Assembly: GCA_028564705.1 (NCBI GenBank)
Contig: JAPXFQ010000113.1
Span: 372,001-436,000 of the forward strand
Direction of reading: 5' to 3'
Source of the DNA: Apricaphanius iberus
Taxonomy: Eukaryota > Chordata > Actinopteri > Cyprinodontiformes > Aphaniidae
DNA length: 64,000 nucleotides
Shown here: one piece after another, positions 1 to 13,452 of the stretch
Position numbering within the stretch: the stretch's first letter is position 1
Layout: every line of letters begins with the position of its first letter
Position numbers and translations under genes: made by a program
The notes under the pieces: model-generated
What the model saw: the letters and a program-made list of their open reading frames with translations, nothing else
What the model was told of the DNA's origin: nothing
Database searches by the model: none

Positions 1-706
1 TAAAACTCTTACAGGTTTGAGATGTCTATGTCTTGTTTATAGTTGCTAATTAGTTATTTTCTGCACCATTATTAAAATAAAATCTTTAAGAATCATACAA
101 ATTAATTTTTTGGGTTTTTTTTACAGTTAAAGTTTACCTATGTTGAAAATCAAAGACCTCTCTAATTTTTAAAGTAGGATAAATTGCACAATCGTGGCTG
201 CCAAACACTTTTTTGCCTGATGTTCTTGGCTGAAAACTAAAAACCAGGATCCTTTGGAAAAGAAAAACTAACGTTTTTCCCTTGTTGGATGAAAATATCA
301 ATTTCAATTAATTTATTGCTTTGTTTTAAGATGAGTTTTAATATCTCTTGATCTGATTGTAAGTTAATTACGCATTAACATGAAATTAAATCACAAACCA
401 TAACAGAACAAATTATTGAAACTGCAAAGTCATCTTTGAAATATTATTATTTTTTACATAATAAGCAATAAATAACAAAGAATGTCTGAGCAAAGAGACA
501 GCTTCTCTTCTCTATCAATACCTACTTATTTCGCTCAGCCTGAACAAAAGAGACACCATTCAGAAACTGAAGGTTTTTTTTTTTTGTAATAGTACTCCAA
601 ACAAACAGGCAGCTAATCATGAAAATGCACCAGATGCACAGACCAAGTCCTCCTGGGTGAATCACTATCATCATCATGTTATATTGCAATCAATATTGCT
701 GTGCAG
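1..706. other. 5' flank or first intron of trpa1; no gene seen
   Basis: AT-rich sequence ahead of the first recognisable trpa1 exon. The exon acceptor AG is at 705-706. No exon encoding the missing N-terminus of about 35 residues could be supported here; the first coding exon of this gene is normally short and poorly conserved, so it probably lies upstream of the window. An ATG at 482 opens about 30 codons and is followed by a GT, but its phase does not match the next exon. Confidence 0.5.
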
Positions 707-3700
707 TTGGCAGAGAAGGGGGACCTGACGCTTTTGGAGAACCTGGTGAGGAAGAGCCCAGAGGTCCTCAATGAGAAAGATGAATGCGGAGCAAGTCCCC
801 TTCATCATGCTGCTGCAGGGGGCCACGTCACCCTCATTCAATTTATCACTTCTGTCGTAGATTCACAGGGTAAGCATGACTCAGTCGTTGATCACTGTGC
901 CCTGCTGTATGCTTGATAGGAATGTTCATAATTCTATCTTAGAGGTGCTTTGACTAAATGTTTTTTGTCTGCATTGTATGTTATGGTACACATCACAAAG
1001 GTTTTTTTAAAACATTTGCATGCTCTTTGTGTTGTTGGTTTGTGTATCATGTCACAGAGCTGAACAGCGTTGATGACCAGGGCAATGTGCCTCTGCACTG
1101 GGCTGTGGAGAAGAACAAAGCAGAGAGCTGCAGGGCCCTTTTGGACCTTGGGGCTGACCCCAACATCCTCAACAATGCCCTACTTTCCCCCCTTCACCTT
1201 GCGGTCAGCCTAGGACACAACAGCCTGGTGGAGGTAAGATTACTGAGAGTGCACAGTTAATGTTACAGTCTTGTTTTACCTAGTTTTAGTTCAGACTTTA
1301 GTTCTGACTTTACAACTAACTAGCATTTTGTTTTCAATCCAAATATCTTTTATGTATAAATCATGCTCCACCTGTATTTTCACCTGGGGAAGTTTCACAC
1401 TAAAATATATATAGAAATCCAACAATGATACCTCCCACCACTGAAGTTCTAAGTAAAGTACACCACTTTTTTCGCGTATGCTTTAATTCATAAGATTGCA
1501 CAGCACTAAACTTTGAACCAGTAATTATCACTTCCCGTTTTGCTGGGGCATGAATATGACCTGACTCAGAGGACCTTTTCCATAGGCCCCTCCAAAACAA
1601 GGAACACATGAGAACTTGCATTTCAGATGAGATAGATGTATGATAATTTTCTACACTCAAAAATTAGGAGTTTGCCTAAAGTTGCCATATTTTTTTGCAA
1701 AAGACAGGTGAAAAGCTAAAAAAAAACCTGAACATAGAAAAACAAAAGATTAGGCCAGAGTTTATCGTGCCATTATGCGAGGGATGAAAATAATACGAGA
1801 AAAAAACACCTCAGAACTTGACCACTTAGGAACTGTAGAATGAAATTTTTACAAACAATAATATCAAAGTACTGTGAAAAGAACCAACTGCTAAAAAAAA
1901 ATACTTCCACTTGCTCACATGTGCTTTAGAATGATTGGCAGATTTTTGTTGGAAACAATATGTTATCCATAAAGCTCTCCAAGACTATCTACATCCTTCG
2001 TCATGCTAAAGCAGCTTTTATGTCTACTTTAATGTATTTTAGTACTTTATGTGATAAATTGACATAAAGTAGAGCACACTGTTGAAACTTAAAGAAAATT
2101 ATTCATGTTTTTAATTTTTCTCCCCCCAAAAAAACAAACTAAAAAATGTGGTATGCACTTATATTCAGCTTTCCCCTTTAAAATTTTAATGTCATCCAAT
2201 TTAGTAACCAAAATTACGAGTGGCACAGCATGCAAATCTCTGTTTACCAGAAGTTTCCTCTGCTTTGCATGTGTCAGCTGCTCTGTCAATATCTTGATCA
2301 CAGGAAGTTATTATATTGCCATGGGCAAGTTATAAATAATTGTAATATATTCTATATTAATAGTTACAGTCTCAAAAATCTAATATGTTTGCATTACATA
2401 TTACGGTCACAAAAATGTAACTCATTTACACTACTTTAAGTTACTTTCGATAAAATATATTAAATACGTAACATGATTTTTAAAATACTGTAACTTATCA
2501 ATTTAACATTTGACGCAAGTGTGACACCACAGATACTGTATTTTCTACAGTATTTTATTAAACTTCAAGTCTCAAGTGCTTTTGCATACATTCTGTTTCA
2601 GGATAATGTTTGTTCAGTTTGCATCAAAAGAATGCACTGAAAGTTCTCATTGCCAACATTTTTGACAAAGATGAGTCTCGGGAGACTGACCAGTCTTTAA
2701 AAAGTTGGTTAATGGGTTAAGGAAATATTGCAAATAATTTCACCGTCTAAATGTAATGTGTTACTCCCAACAATGTATGGGTAAAATGTGATAAACTGTG
2801 GAGAAATATAAGAGGTGTAAATACTTGTGTGATACATCATAACACCAACTTGAGTTAAAAATGTAGCAAAGTGACATTGAGTCAAGATAACAAAGGACTT
2901 TTATATTATTATCACACTTTCTCCCACATACATTTAAAAAAGGCTAGATACTTTCATCTATATCATTATCTAAGATCCATTCAGAAAGATAAAGGTCTTG
3001 GTCAATTCAGCCTTTGGCTCTTCTCCACAACTTGACACAGCATAGTACAGAATGAAGGACATGGGTTTATTGGTAGGACAAATAATGATGTCACAGATTG
3101 GATCACGCTCAATCTTAAAAAAAAATACTTGTCCCTTTTAGCTGCTGTTGTCCTACAGTGCGACAAACTGCAACCTCCAGGGAGACCTTGGTAACACTGC
3201 ACTGATACTGGCCTGCTCCCTCAATAACTGTGAAGCTTTGAACATATTGGTACGTACCAATTTATTTTTTCCATTTACCACCAGCTTAGCATCTACACAG
3301 AACCGTACCTTAGTGGAAGAGCACAACAGTTTTTTCTCCAATAAAATCTGGTCTCTTTTTGTCCTTCTTTTTAAAGCTAAAACATGGAGCCATGCTCTGC
3401 ACACAGAACAAGCTTGGCCATTTTGCCACGCACGCTGCTGCCTTCGCGGGAGCAAAGAAAGCCATGGAAGTCATTCTGAAGGCTGGTATGAAGAAAATTA
3501 AAGGATCTGTCAACAAAATCCAAAAGTGCTGAACGTACTGAACATTTCTTGCAAGGCCAAATAGCAAATTAGACTGATAGATAACAAGAGCTCACCTTGG
3601 TCCTAAGAGTCTCAGGAGACATTTTCAGGAAAAATGCATTGTACTCAGTGCCTCAGAGTTACTCTGTGCTTGTAGGGAGACTGTTTGCCAAATTTGGGGT

Positions 3701-6700
3701 TTTTGGAGCAAGTTTACTTCAAGGGAAAAATATGATGAGGTTTCCAATAGTTTCCATACAGATATGGCCGTTGCGATTGGTTGGATTACAAAAAACAATG
3801 CACTTGGATGGGAAAAAGTTGCTCATTGCTTTCTTTTAAAATAGTAACAGAAAAACTTAGAAAACAGACAAACTGAATAGGAATTGTCTTTGTTTACACT
3901 GTATATCCTAAACACTAAGCACAAGCAACGGTTAATTTAATTCATTGGCAGGAGAGGAGCATGGACACATTGCAGTGTCCCACATCAACTATTTAGACAA
4001 GTCAAACAGCAGCCCTCTCCATCTGGCTGTGCGTGGAGGGAATTTTGATACCATCCGTCTCTGCATTGCCACTGGGGCTAAAATAGACCAGCAACAGGTA
4101 CGTGCTTGGAAGTGTCAACAATGGTCTGTTTAAAGTTATATTTTCCGTAAGCGTTCAAGCCATCAATCAAAACACAGATGTTCATTTGCTTGTCACCACA
4201 GTTTTTCCTATACCCAAGGATGAGATTTTCATAAACACATCACAAACACATGGCCCAATACATCTTCCATCATTCAATTGCATGCTTTGCATTTTTTTGT
4301 GTAGTTTTTTTAATCTACGGCTCATTTGCCTACACCTGTACATTATTTTCCTGGCAATTAACTTAGGACACATCCCTCTCATCCTTCTCATCTGGGAGTG
4401 CTTGTTATGTCCAGCTCTGGGCTAGTGGCCAGAGGAACAATGGAAATAGGGAGCAAAGTAATAGCTCCAGTTGGCTAAATTGATACAAACTACCTCCACT
4501 TAAACTATGGACGCATGTGGGGCATTCACTACCTCCTTTTATGCCAGTCCTGGTTATCTCGAATACCTATGTTAAAGTCTCTGGTGATAAGCCAGCCACT
4601 ATAGGCAATACACCGCTATTGTGCAAAGCAAATATCTATGTAATTTCTAATGTCTACACATTTCACTTCATCTTTATAGAGCATAGAAACAGGTATGTGT
4701 TAAACTAATTCATTGTCTATTCCTAACTCTATGTAAAGTAATGCACTGATATTTTGTGGTTTAGAATGATCGCAGCACACCTCTTCATTTGGCCTGCACT
4801 CAGGGTGCTGTAGAGGTAGTGAAACTGATGCTGTCCACCGTGGACCAAGTAGAGGATGTTATCAACCTGACTGATGGGGCTTGTCAGACCCCTCTGCATA
4901 GGTGGGTGTTCTCCTGTTATCCCAGCCAGAATGAATGCCAACAGTTAGCCTTCACTGTGGTCTTCTGAGACGCTGAATTTAATTTTAGTTAACATGCTGT
5001 CTGTTCACGGGAATAAAAAAGACACCACAGTCTTTTTTTTGATTTTGTTTTTTTTGCATTTTTTCCATATGTAAAGATTTTCAAAATCTTTAGGCTTTAC
5101 CTTTATTGCATAAACAGTAGGTATGGGTATTGAGCCATCATTTACACTTGAAAAAAGATTTAAATTAGATTAGAGAGTGATAAAAACCAAATCCTTCAAA
5201 TATTAAAACAATAAGACTGGGTGATGAGCCGACTTTGTCAACAAAATGGTCTCTCAAGAACGATTTTTCCTTTTTCAAAATAACAGTCTCAAAAAGGTTC
5301 AAGAACCAATCTTCATATCTCTGAATTGAAATCATATACAGGTTAGCAAACTGTGAAATTTCTTTTGATCAATAATACTTATATGACTCGCAAGAGGGAA
5401 GAAACAGTTTACTGCTTAAGAAATACCAATTTTAATTTTATTTACTTATTTGTTTTAGTACTGCACAATAATTTTCAGACTTCACGTTTAAAAAATAACC
5501 ATACCATATATTGCTATGTAAAAGTGTTATATCAAACAATCGGTAGTATGACCCTGTGTAAAAACGTATGTCTGTCAGTGTATGTTTGCTAGCCTGATCA
5601 CCAATCTGCACCACCTAAAGCAACAGATATGTTCCCTGCTGTCCTCAGATTCAGGGTTTACAGACATGTTGATTAATTTTTTTTTCTGTCAGTCACATAG
5701 TTGTAAAAAATTCTCCCCCAGCTGCTGCACATGCACAACGCCAACATACTGCAAGGAATTTGTGATTGACAAGCGCCATCTAAAGGAACAACTGCAATCC
5801 AGGGGATAAAGGATGATATGGCAAAAAAAAAAAAAAAAAAAGAATACCCCGCCGTAGTTATGTCACTGTCTTATGAAACAGAATTAGAGTTAGATCAGTC
5901 TTATTCAACACTGGACACCATGACTAAGGTTGCCAGCTCTCGCAGCTGTGTTTGTTGGTTTACAGAAACTGTGTTTGCTTTTCCAGGGCAACAATATTTG
6001 ACCATGCGGAGCTGGCGGAGTATCTAATTTCTTTGGTAAATAAAGCACTCACAAATATACGTGGACACACATCTACACAACTGTTGGGGACACATCCTGC
6101 TTTGAGATCAGGGATCATGTGATTAATCTATGATGGTTTCGCAAGCTGTTGCTTTACTTTGACATCAGTGCTAAGAAGAGTCCTATTAAATTAAAAATGA
6201 TTGATTTGATCAATTTAATCAAAAAACCTTACCTACTTTATGTGTTTCCCAATTCTATTACAGAGAAGTACTTTTCACTCTAAAGTCACTGCACAGCTGA
6301 GAACATTTTCAAGTTCTGACCATTACCTTCCCACAATCTGTCACCATTTGTTGCAAATACAGGGTCTTTTGTAAAAAATTACTTGCTAGGAGGGATGAGA
6401 TATCTGTGTTTATTTAGTATAAGCTTTCGTTGCAAAGGAAATCAATCCATTTTATTTTCTTGCCATATTTTAAAACTAACACAGCATGTAATCCTGAACA
6501 CATCATAGCAATAGTGAAATGCACATGCTAACACGAAGGGGCACACTACGCCACCTATCGTCAATGAGACGAACAATTTTTCGCATGACATGGAAACTGG
6601 GACTTGGCTCTCAACAGAAGGGAAGGCCTTTAGTTTGATTACTCCAAAAAGCTTGATTTAGATGTGCAGTTAAACATACTGACAGGTGATAGAATCAAGG

Positions 6701-9700
6701 CACACTGCCTCCCAATGTACGTGTGTTTTTATTGAGCAATTATACATTTAAAAACAACAAACTTTTTGCTCTTGCAAATGTTTAGGATTATTCTTATTTA
6801 TGCAATGTCAGTTTTTATATTCAATTTTTTGTTGGAACAACAGAACATGTTTTGTGTGTTCTGAGAGCAAGGGTAATGCAGCAAAAAAATATTTCACTAA
6901 AACTTCAAACCAGAGGCCACACCTCTCTTATGTGACCAGCTGACTCTTCCAAAATTATCCCTGTAAAGGGAACCTCAAGTATGCTGTTAATCTTGATTGA
7001 CATATCATTGTTAAAGATTCCAGCTGCATGTTTCTAGGTAGGCAAGCCTACCTTTAGATATAAAGAATGCATTGCACAGTTGGTTTGTATGCAATATAAT
7101 CATTCACCATTTAATAACACAAAAACAAAATGTGTTTAGACAGAGAGGGCAATTTAAATGCAACTCTACCCCTAGGTGTCTGGTAGAGAGTAGACATTCC
7201 TAGAACTCATTCAAATGAGCCCTAGGAATAGATACAACTATGTGTACTTAAAGTGAATAAAACATTGTAAGGCAGGGGAGTTACAATTGAAGGTAAAATT
7301 ATTAATGCCTAAAGTTATTTGTGCTCCTACATATTCATTTATATCCATGATATGAAACTTTTAAAAAACAATTATCACAGTGACAATGAAAAAGGAAAAG
7401 TCAAGGCCTTTTTGTATTTTCTCCCAAGGGTTCTGACCTGAACAGCACTGACTGTAAAGGAAACACTCCTTTGTTATTGGCTACCAGCTGTGGAGCATGG
7501 AAAACTGTTGCTCTGCTGCTGTCAAAAGGTGAAAAAAAATGCTGCATACCCCTATCACAAGCAAGCAGATAATACTAAAGATTTCTGATAAAGTTGGCTA
7601 GGAGTAGGTTGTAAGTATATGCTCTTTTCTTTTAAGGGGCCAATGTGAATGTAAAAGACAAATGTGGCTGTACCTTCCTTCACCTGACCATCCTTCAGCC
7701 TCGGGGTCTAAGAAATCTTCCAGAAGAAGTGCTACAGGTACCTAAACACTAGTTGCTACACAAATTCACAATCTGGAGTTAAAAGGAAGACACCAACATA
7801 TTGGAATCTAATTAAGGCACTGTCCTCAATCAATTTGCCCTTAGCTCTTCTCTGAATGGTCTATTTATTGGTAGTCAATAGAGGACAGCACTCCAAAAGC
7901 AAAACCGTTTTTTAGCTATAGATTGATATAGATTTTGTTGAATCAACAGTAGTTTTGCAGATTTCAAAGTAAGGCTTGTGACAATATGAAACTGGAATTT
8001 ATATGTATGAGTGAAGTTAAAAATTAAACTCTACTCCCATGTCACAGTATTGTACCTCAACCATTTTCATCTATGGCATACAAATATAAGTAGCTTCAAG
8101 CACTTCAGCATTCTTTCAAGACATCTTACAATCAAACAAATATTTTCCCCCAACCAAAATAGAACAATTACACAATCTGTAGGCATGAGTAAAACATTTA
8201 TGGTAAGAGCATTGCACCTCCGCATATTTCTTAGATATACTATACTGCTATGATTTACAGAAATGCTACACAAGTACAATAGCAACGACTGGCTATTAAC
8301 ATTTCTAATTTTACGATATTCACTACCGACGCTGACATTGATTCGGTCTCACTAACCTCTGCATGTTAAATGCTTGAAGTGACTTAAAGCTGCTGTGGAA
8401 TGATTGAGGTAGAGAAAGATTTATTAAAATCAATGTACCAATGCCCCCCTTAAAACATCCCTCCCTCCACTTTTCTGTTCCCTCTAACCACACCTCAATA
8501 ATTGTGCACACATATCACCTGTGGTGTCACAGCAGGTCAAAGGGGAAGGCAGCTTCTGGGTAATTGTTAACTTTTTAGCAAAAGTTAATTTGGACTTCTT
8601 AATGACTGACCTTCTCTTCCAATATGACGACTTTAAACAGGAATACATGGATCGACCCTTCTTCGCAGTTTTGCATGATGCACATGCATGTTTGCTGACA
8701 GCTGAAAAGGTGGAAATTCAAATTCTGTCAGCTAAAAAAAATTGGTGATCATTTTGAATTGCATAGGGTATGGTAGCAAGGTTGAATTAAGGAGGAATGA
8801 CAAATGTGGAGCATTGCCCTTACATCATACTATAAAACCATAATTTTAGAGATTTATAAAATTTTTATATATAAATATGTTCTCTGAAAAGCAGCTTTTA
8901 TCTCTTCCTATTTGCTTTTGAGAAATTTTCTATGCCCTTTGAACCAATTCAGTAGCTATTATGTGAGTTCAATTTTGGCCTCCCCCATAATAAATCAAGT
9001 AACGTAGGGCAAGGCATTTAATCCCGAATTAGTGGTGGTGTATAACTATGTGAGCATTATAGCATTATCAGTGCAGCTTTAGGAGTGTGACACATTCTGT
9101 AAAGGACTTTGAGTACTAAGAAAAGTGTTTTATAATTCTTGTCCAGTTACCATTTAGAATGTTTAAGCACAACATAATTCACTATTTTACTTGGCAGCCC
9201 TTTACCTTAGACAAAAGGATGATGAGAAATTGTATCATATCAGCTGTGAGGACAATATAATGGGCACCTGATTGACAATAGAATTTAATTGATCACCGCT
9301 TCTTAGTAGATTAATTCTAATGGTGGCTGAGTCTGCTAACCCAATAAACCCAAGCAAATAGTGAAGCTGGCTTGGAAACATATAGTGGAAAACCCCATTT
9401 TGATAGAAACTTTGGGGGTTCCAAAGTGAACATGGTATACGACTAGAACATGTTCAGGGTTTTCATTGCTAATGGGACCTTCAGGAGCTGTGTCTTGATG
9501 TTCACTGTTGTCTGTGCAAACAACCAGACTATATTTTGGTCGGCATCAGTCCTGATAGAGGGCTTTATGAATCTCCAAGCAGAAGAATGTACCAAGCGAA
9601 TAAAAGTACCTGGGCTTCTTTTTCTGCAGAACGAAAAACACAGATGTGGGAGAATTTTGGAAAGGCTATGAAGATTTTTTTCACCTGCGGGAACTTTTGG

Positions 9701-12700
9701 AAAACCTTTCAGAAACCGAAAGGGAAAACAGGGACCACTACAAACTTCTGAAAAAACAATTCAGAAACCCAGGAAGAGATAACAGGGTCATTTGCAGGCT
9801 GTGTTTGTTGGTGGAGCTGTAATGTTATTGGAAGGTCCAAGAAACATTATGAGGTTCCTTGATCCAGGGTCATATTGTCTTTTATGGATGAAGAGTCGAT
9901 GGACTTTGCATTAGGAATCGCCAGGGTTGTTTTACTGATGAAACAGAAATGCTAGGGGCTCTGGAGATGATTGGGTTGTTGTAGCTGATACCCCCCACCA
10001 ACTTTCAATCAATCATTATAATCGATCATTACTGGATATGGAGAAATTTTATGAACATGGGGATTGAGATATTCTGTGGGAGATACTGACCACTTTCAGT
10101 TCTAGAGTTGTTTGTTTTTAACATTTTTATTTTTTATTACCAATGCATACAAAGCTTTTTTTGGATTAGGGCTTGTGTATTATCAGTTCAACATGTCTAC
10201 AATGTGTCTGACTTTAGCATAACAACGTGAAGGCTTTGCTGAACTGTGAGGATAACGAGGGCTGCACGCCACTGCACTACGCCTGCCGACTGGGTATCCA
10301 TGACTCAGTGAAGAACATGCTGGGCCTCTCAGGGCAAGTCGGCCTTGCATGCAAGTCCAAAGACAAGAAGTCTGCTCTTCACTTTGCTGCACAGTAAGAA
10401 AACCAATTATTTTACTGGACTGTTATTTCAAAATTGTTTAGTTCTTTGAAAACGATTAGTGTTGCTTTGAGATTCTGCATAAGACAAAAGGGGCTTTACA
10501 ATTGTTTGATCAATTTTTGTAATGTATCCAGTCCATCACAAATTAAGAAAGTGTCTGTGCTAATCCTTGTATTTAAAATTTCAACCTCTTCCATACAAAA
10601 GAAAAGAAAAAAACAATTTGAAAAGTAGACATCTGCTTTTTGCTTTTTTTTTTACTTGAAGCTCCATCCAGCTCTGACTTTATCCTTTAAGTGATTAGTG
10701 GTTGTACAAAATACCGAAATCTTAATAAGGAAATGGCTACCTCGGAAAACTTTATCACCTAAAATTGTAAAACTGAGATTTTTACTAGGCTGCTCTAATT
10801 AAACAAAAGGTACATGGGTAAAAAATGAGTGCTCCAACTCAACTAAAAATGTCACCAGATGTTTTAATCAAGTGAGAAATTTCTCACTTCATAACCTTTT
10901 TGTAAAGATTAATTGCAGCAAAATACGGCAATTCTTCAGGAACCTGAAGGTGCTGTCAGAAGAACAGAATTCAATTAGCTAGAAATATGAAGCAATGCAA
11001 TAGATGATATGAAAGAATGAACATTAGCCATTTATTTGCATTGATTTTTCAATCACTCACATTTATTTAATTTCAACTCAGGGGCAAAAGAAAACTGTTA
11101 TATCATGATTTAAATCTTTATGAAATCCCACTTTTAAACCCTGTTCCATTTATTGTGCTGAAGCAAAGCCATGCTGATCTTCTTAAACATTACAGAGACC
11201 CGCTCCTTTCCAATAACTCAATAGATCAATTTTCAGAAAATTAAGGATGTCTGACCCCAACTTGTATTGTGGAATTTTAACCACAGGTTGAAGCCTTGTT
11301 TTAGGAATGCAGCATTGCTTTAAGGATGCTCTTCTAATTTTTTACTTAAATAAGTTAAAGTATATAATGTATCTCAGGTTGTTTAATCTTAATTTTTTTG
11401 TATTTGTTTTGTTTTGCTTGCAGACAACACACGCTTACAAATAAGTGGTTTTGTTTACATGGCTACTCACTTAAGCTTTTAAAGTTCAGACATTCTCCCT
11501 GGTTTCTCTGTTTTTCTTTTGCATTTCAGAACCATAAATCTTAGGTTAATTAGCCTGCCTAATGTTTAAGAGTGTTTGCATGGTTACCTAACCCGTTTGT
11601 GATGAACTCACTATACTTACTTACGATGAACAAACTATCAAGTGTGCACCCCACTTTTCATTCTCTGACCACAGTATATAAAACCTATGTTCACTGGATA
11701 GACACTAGATGCAGTTTTTGTGAGCTTTAATCAATCATTCAGGTTTATAATGAAGAAATGCATAGTCCAATTTTTTTATTAAGAGTGTGTGACTCTCTGA
11801 AAAGGCACCTGTCATTTAACGGTTTAAGATGCAGAACATTGTGATGGTTTATTCAGTAAAGGCTATTAGGATTTGAGTTGTACCTACTCAACTGGCAAGA
11901 AATTCATATAATTCAGTTTGAAATAAAAATGCCGAGTTTGAAATCCCCCCAGAAAGCACATATTTTGTTGTAAATTGTGATCTGAACTTTCAAGTAATAC
12001 ATTTTTTTTAAATGTGTCTAAATCATTTTGTATTGTTCAGCTACAGCATGACTTTTATTTAAAAGGAACTTCAAGAATGATGCCAGTAAAACATGAATTA
12101 GTTAGTATATCTAAGGGTATCTATGAAAAAAATAAAACAACCTGATATTTACCAATCTGCTTCGAGCAATACAGGATTAATTAATTCAAGCAACTCCATT
12201 AGAGTTACCATGTTGGGGCATATTAGTGTTGGTCAATACTTCTGTATCATTTTTAATTTTTTTAAAGATATGGGCGCATCAACACTTGCCACAGGCTACT
12301 TGAGACCATCACAGACTCTCGTCTGCTAAATGAAGGTGACGACCGGGGCCTGACACCGCTCCATTTGGCTTCGAAAGGTGGACACACAAAGGTAGTTCAG
12401 TTGTTGCTACGCAAAGGAGCTCTCTTTCACAGGTAAATCCAAGTGCTCAATAGTTGCATTTAACTAAAGTTGAAAAAAAACTAAAAACATTCAGATCTCA
12501 TACAATCTTATTACTGATATTTTAAGTCAAATCAATATTTTGGCAAAGGCCATTAATGGTAATAATCTGCGAACATTTATTTACAGTGATTATAAAGGTT
12601 GGAGTTGTCTACACCATGCTGCTTCTGAAGGATACACACAAACTATGGATATCTTGCTAGCTGCAAATCCCAAGTTACTGGATAAAATTGATGAGGATGG

Positions 12701-13452
12701 GGTATGGATTATGATTTCTGTATAGAATCAGCTGCCTTTTTTTCACAAACGAGTGGTTTTTTTTGGGGGGGCTGCAACAATCAGCATTTTTTATACCATT
12801 TTTACAAGAATGTATGGTAACTTCCATTCTTAAACATAGAGTCTTTTGTTATCACATTGACATAACAGAACACTGCACTCCATATTGCTGCGAGATCGGG
12901 ACATGTGGCTGCAGTCAGTCTGATGCTGGACAGAGGGGCTGAGATTGTCTTGAACAAGAATGATACTTCCTTCCTTCATGAAGCTCTGCAAAATGGGAGA
13001 AAAGATGTGGTCAATGCTGTGATTGACAGCGACAGGCAAGTCATAGAGAAAAAAGACTTGAACTGAAAATAATATGTTTTATTTCGTGATTTTACCAGCT
13101 AAAAATAGAAACATTAAAACTCAATTAAGCCTTTTCTCTTGCAGAATTGAGGAGGCTTTGACACAGTTTGTTCCCGGTTCCACCCAACGATGCCCAATTC
13201 TTGACATGATTGAATTTTTGCCTGAGAATTGCAAGGTTTTATCATCAGCAAAAAATAAATAAATACAAAACATACAATAAATCATTGTATCCGGTCAACA
13301 TAAATCATTACTTTCTGTTGTTTTCTGTTATGTAACTGGTTTTGATGGAGACCTGAGGTCAAATGTAAAGCTCTTTTGCTGTGATTTTGCAGCATCTGCT
13401 TGACCGCTGTGTGAGGGAGTCTGACGATGACCACAACAGCCCTGATTACCAT
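707..13452 (+). CDS. trpa1: trpa1 exons for the ankyrin repeats and pre-S1 linker
   Basis: The first 15 visible exons encode sixteen ankyrin-type units, the number known for mammalian TRPA1. Signatures in order include SPLHHAAAGGH, VPLHWAVEKNK, SPLHLAVSLGH, TPLHLACTQGA, TPLHYACRLGI, TPLHLASKGGH, SCLHHAASEGY and TALHIAARSGH. Several units are degenerate, for example FATHAAAFAGA and TFLHLTILQPR. Exons 14-15 begin the coupling domain: RCPILDM carries the cysteine aligned with human Cys621 (codon 13191-13193), and LLDRC the one aligned with Cys641 (13408-13410). The stack is cytoplasmic. Exon 13 ends at a GC donor. Splice phases vary between exons, so a single misplaced border would break the frame, and none does. 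Confidence 0.95.

Noticed and set aside
482..575. ATG-led frame (MSEQRDSFSSL...) followed by GT, as the trpa1 first exon
   Set aside because: It would end in phase 1, but the exon at 707 starts in phase 0, and the donor context (GGTTTTTT) is poor.
3153..3567. Minus-strand frames of 85-100 codons
   Set aside because: They are antisense shadows of trpa1 exons at 3142-3249 and 3377-3485.
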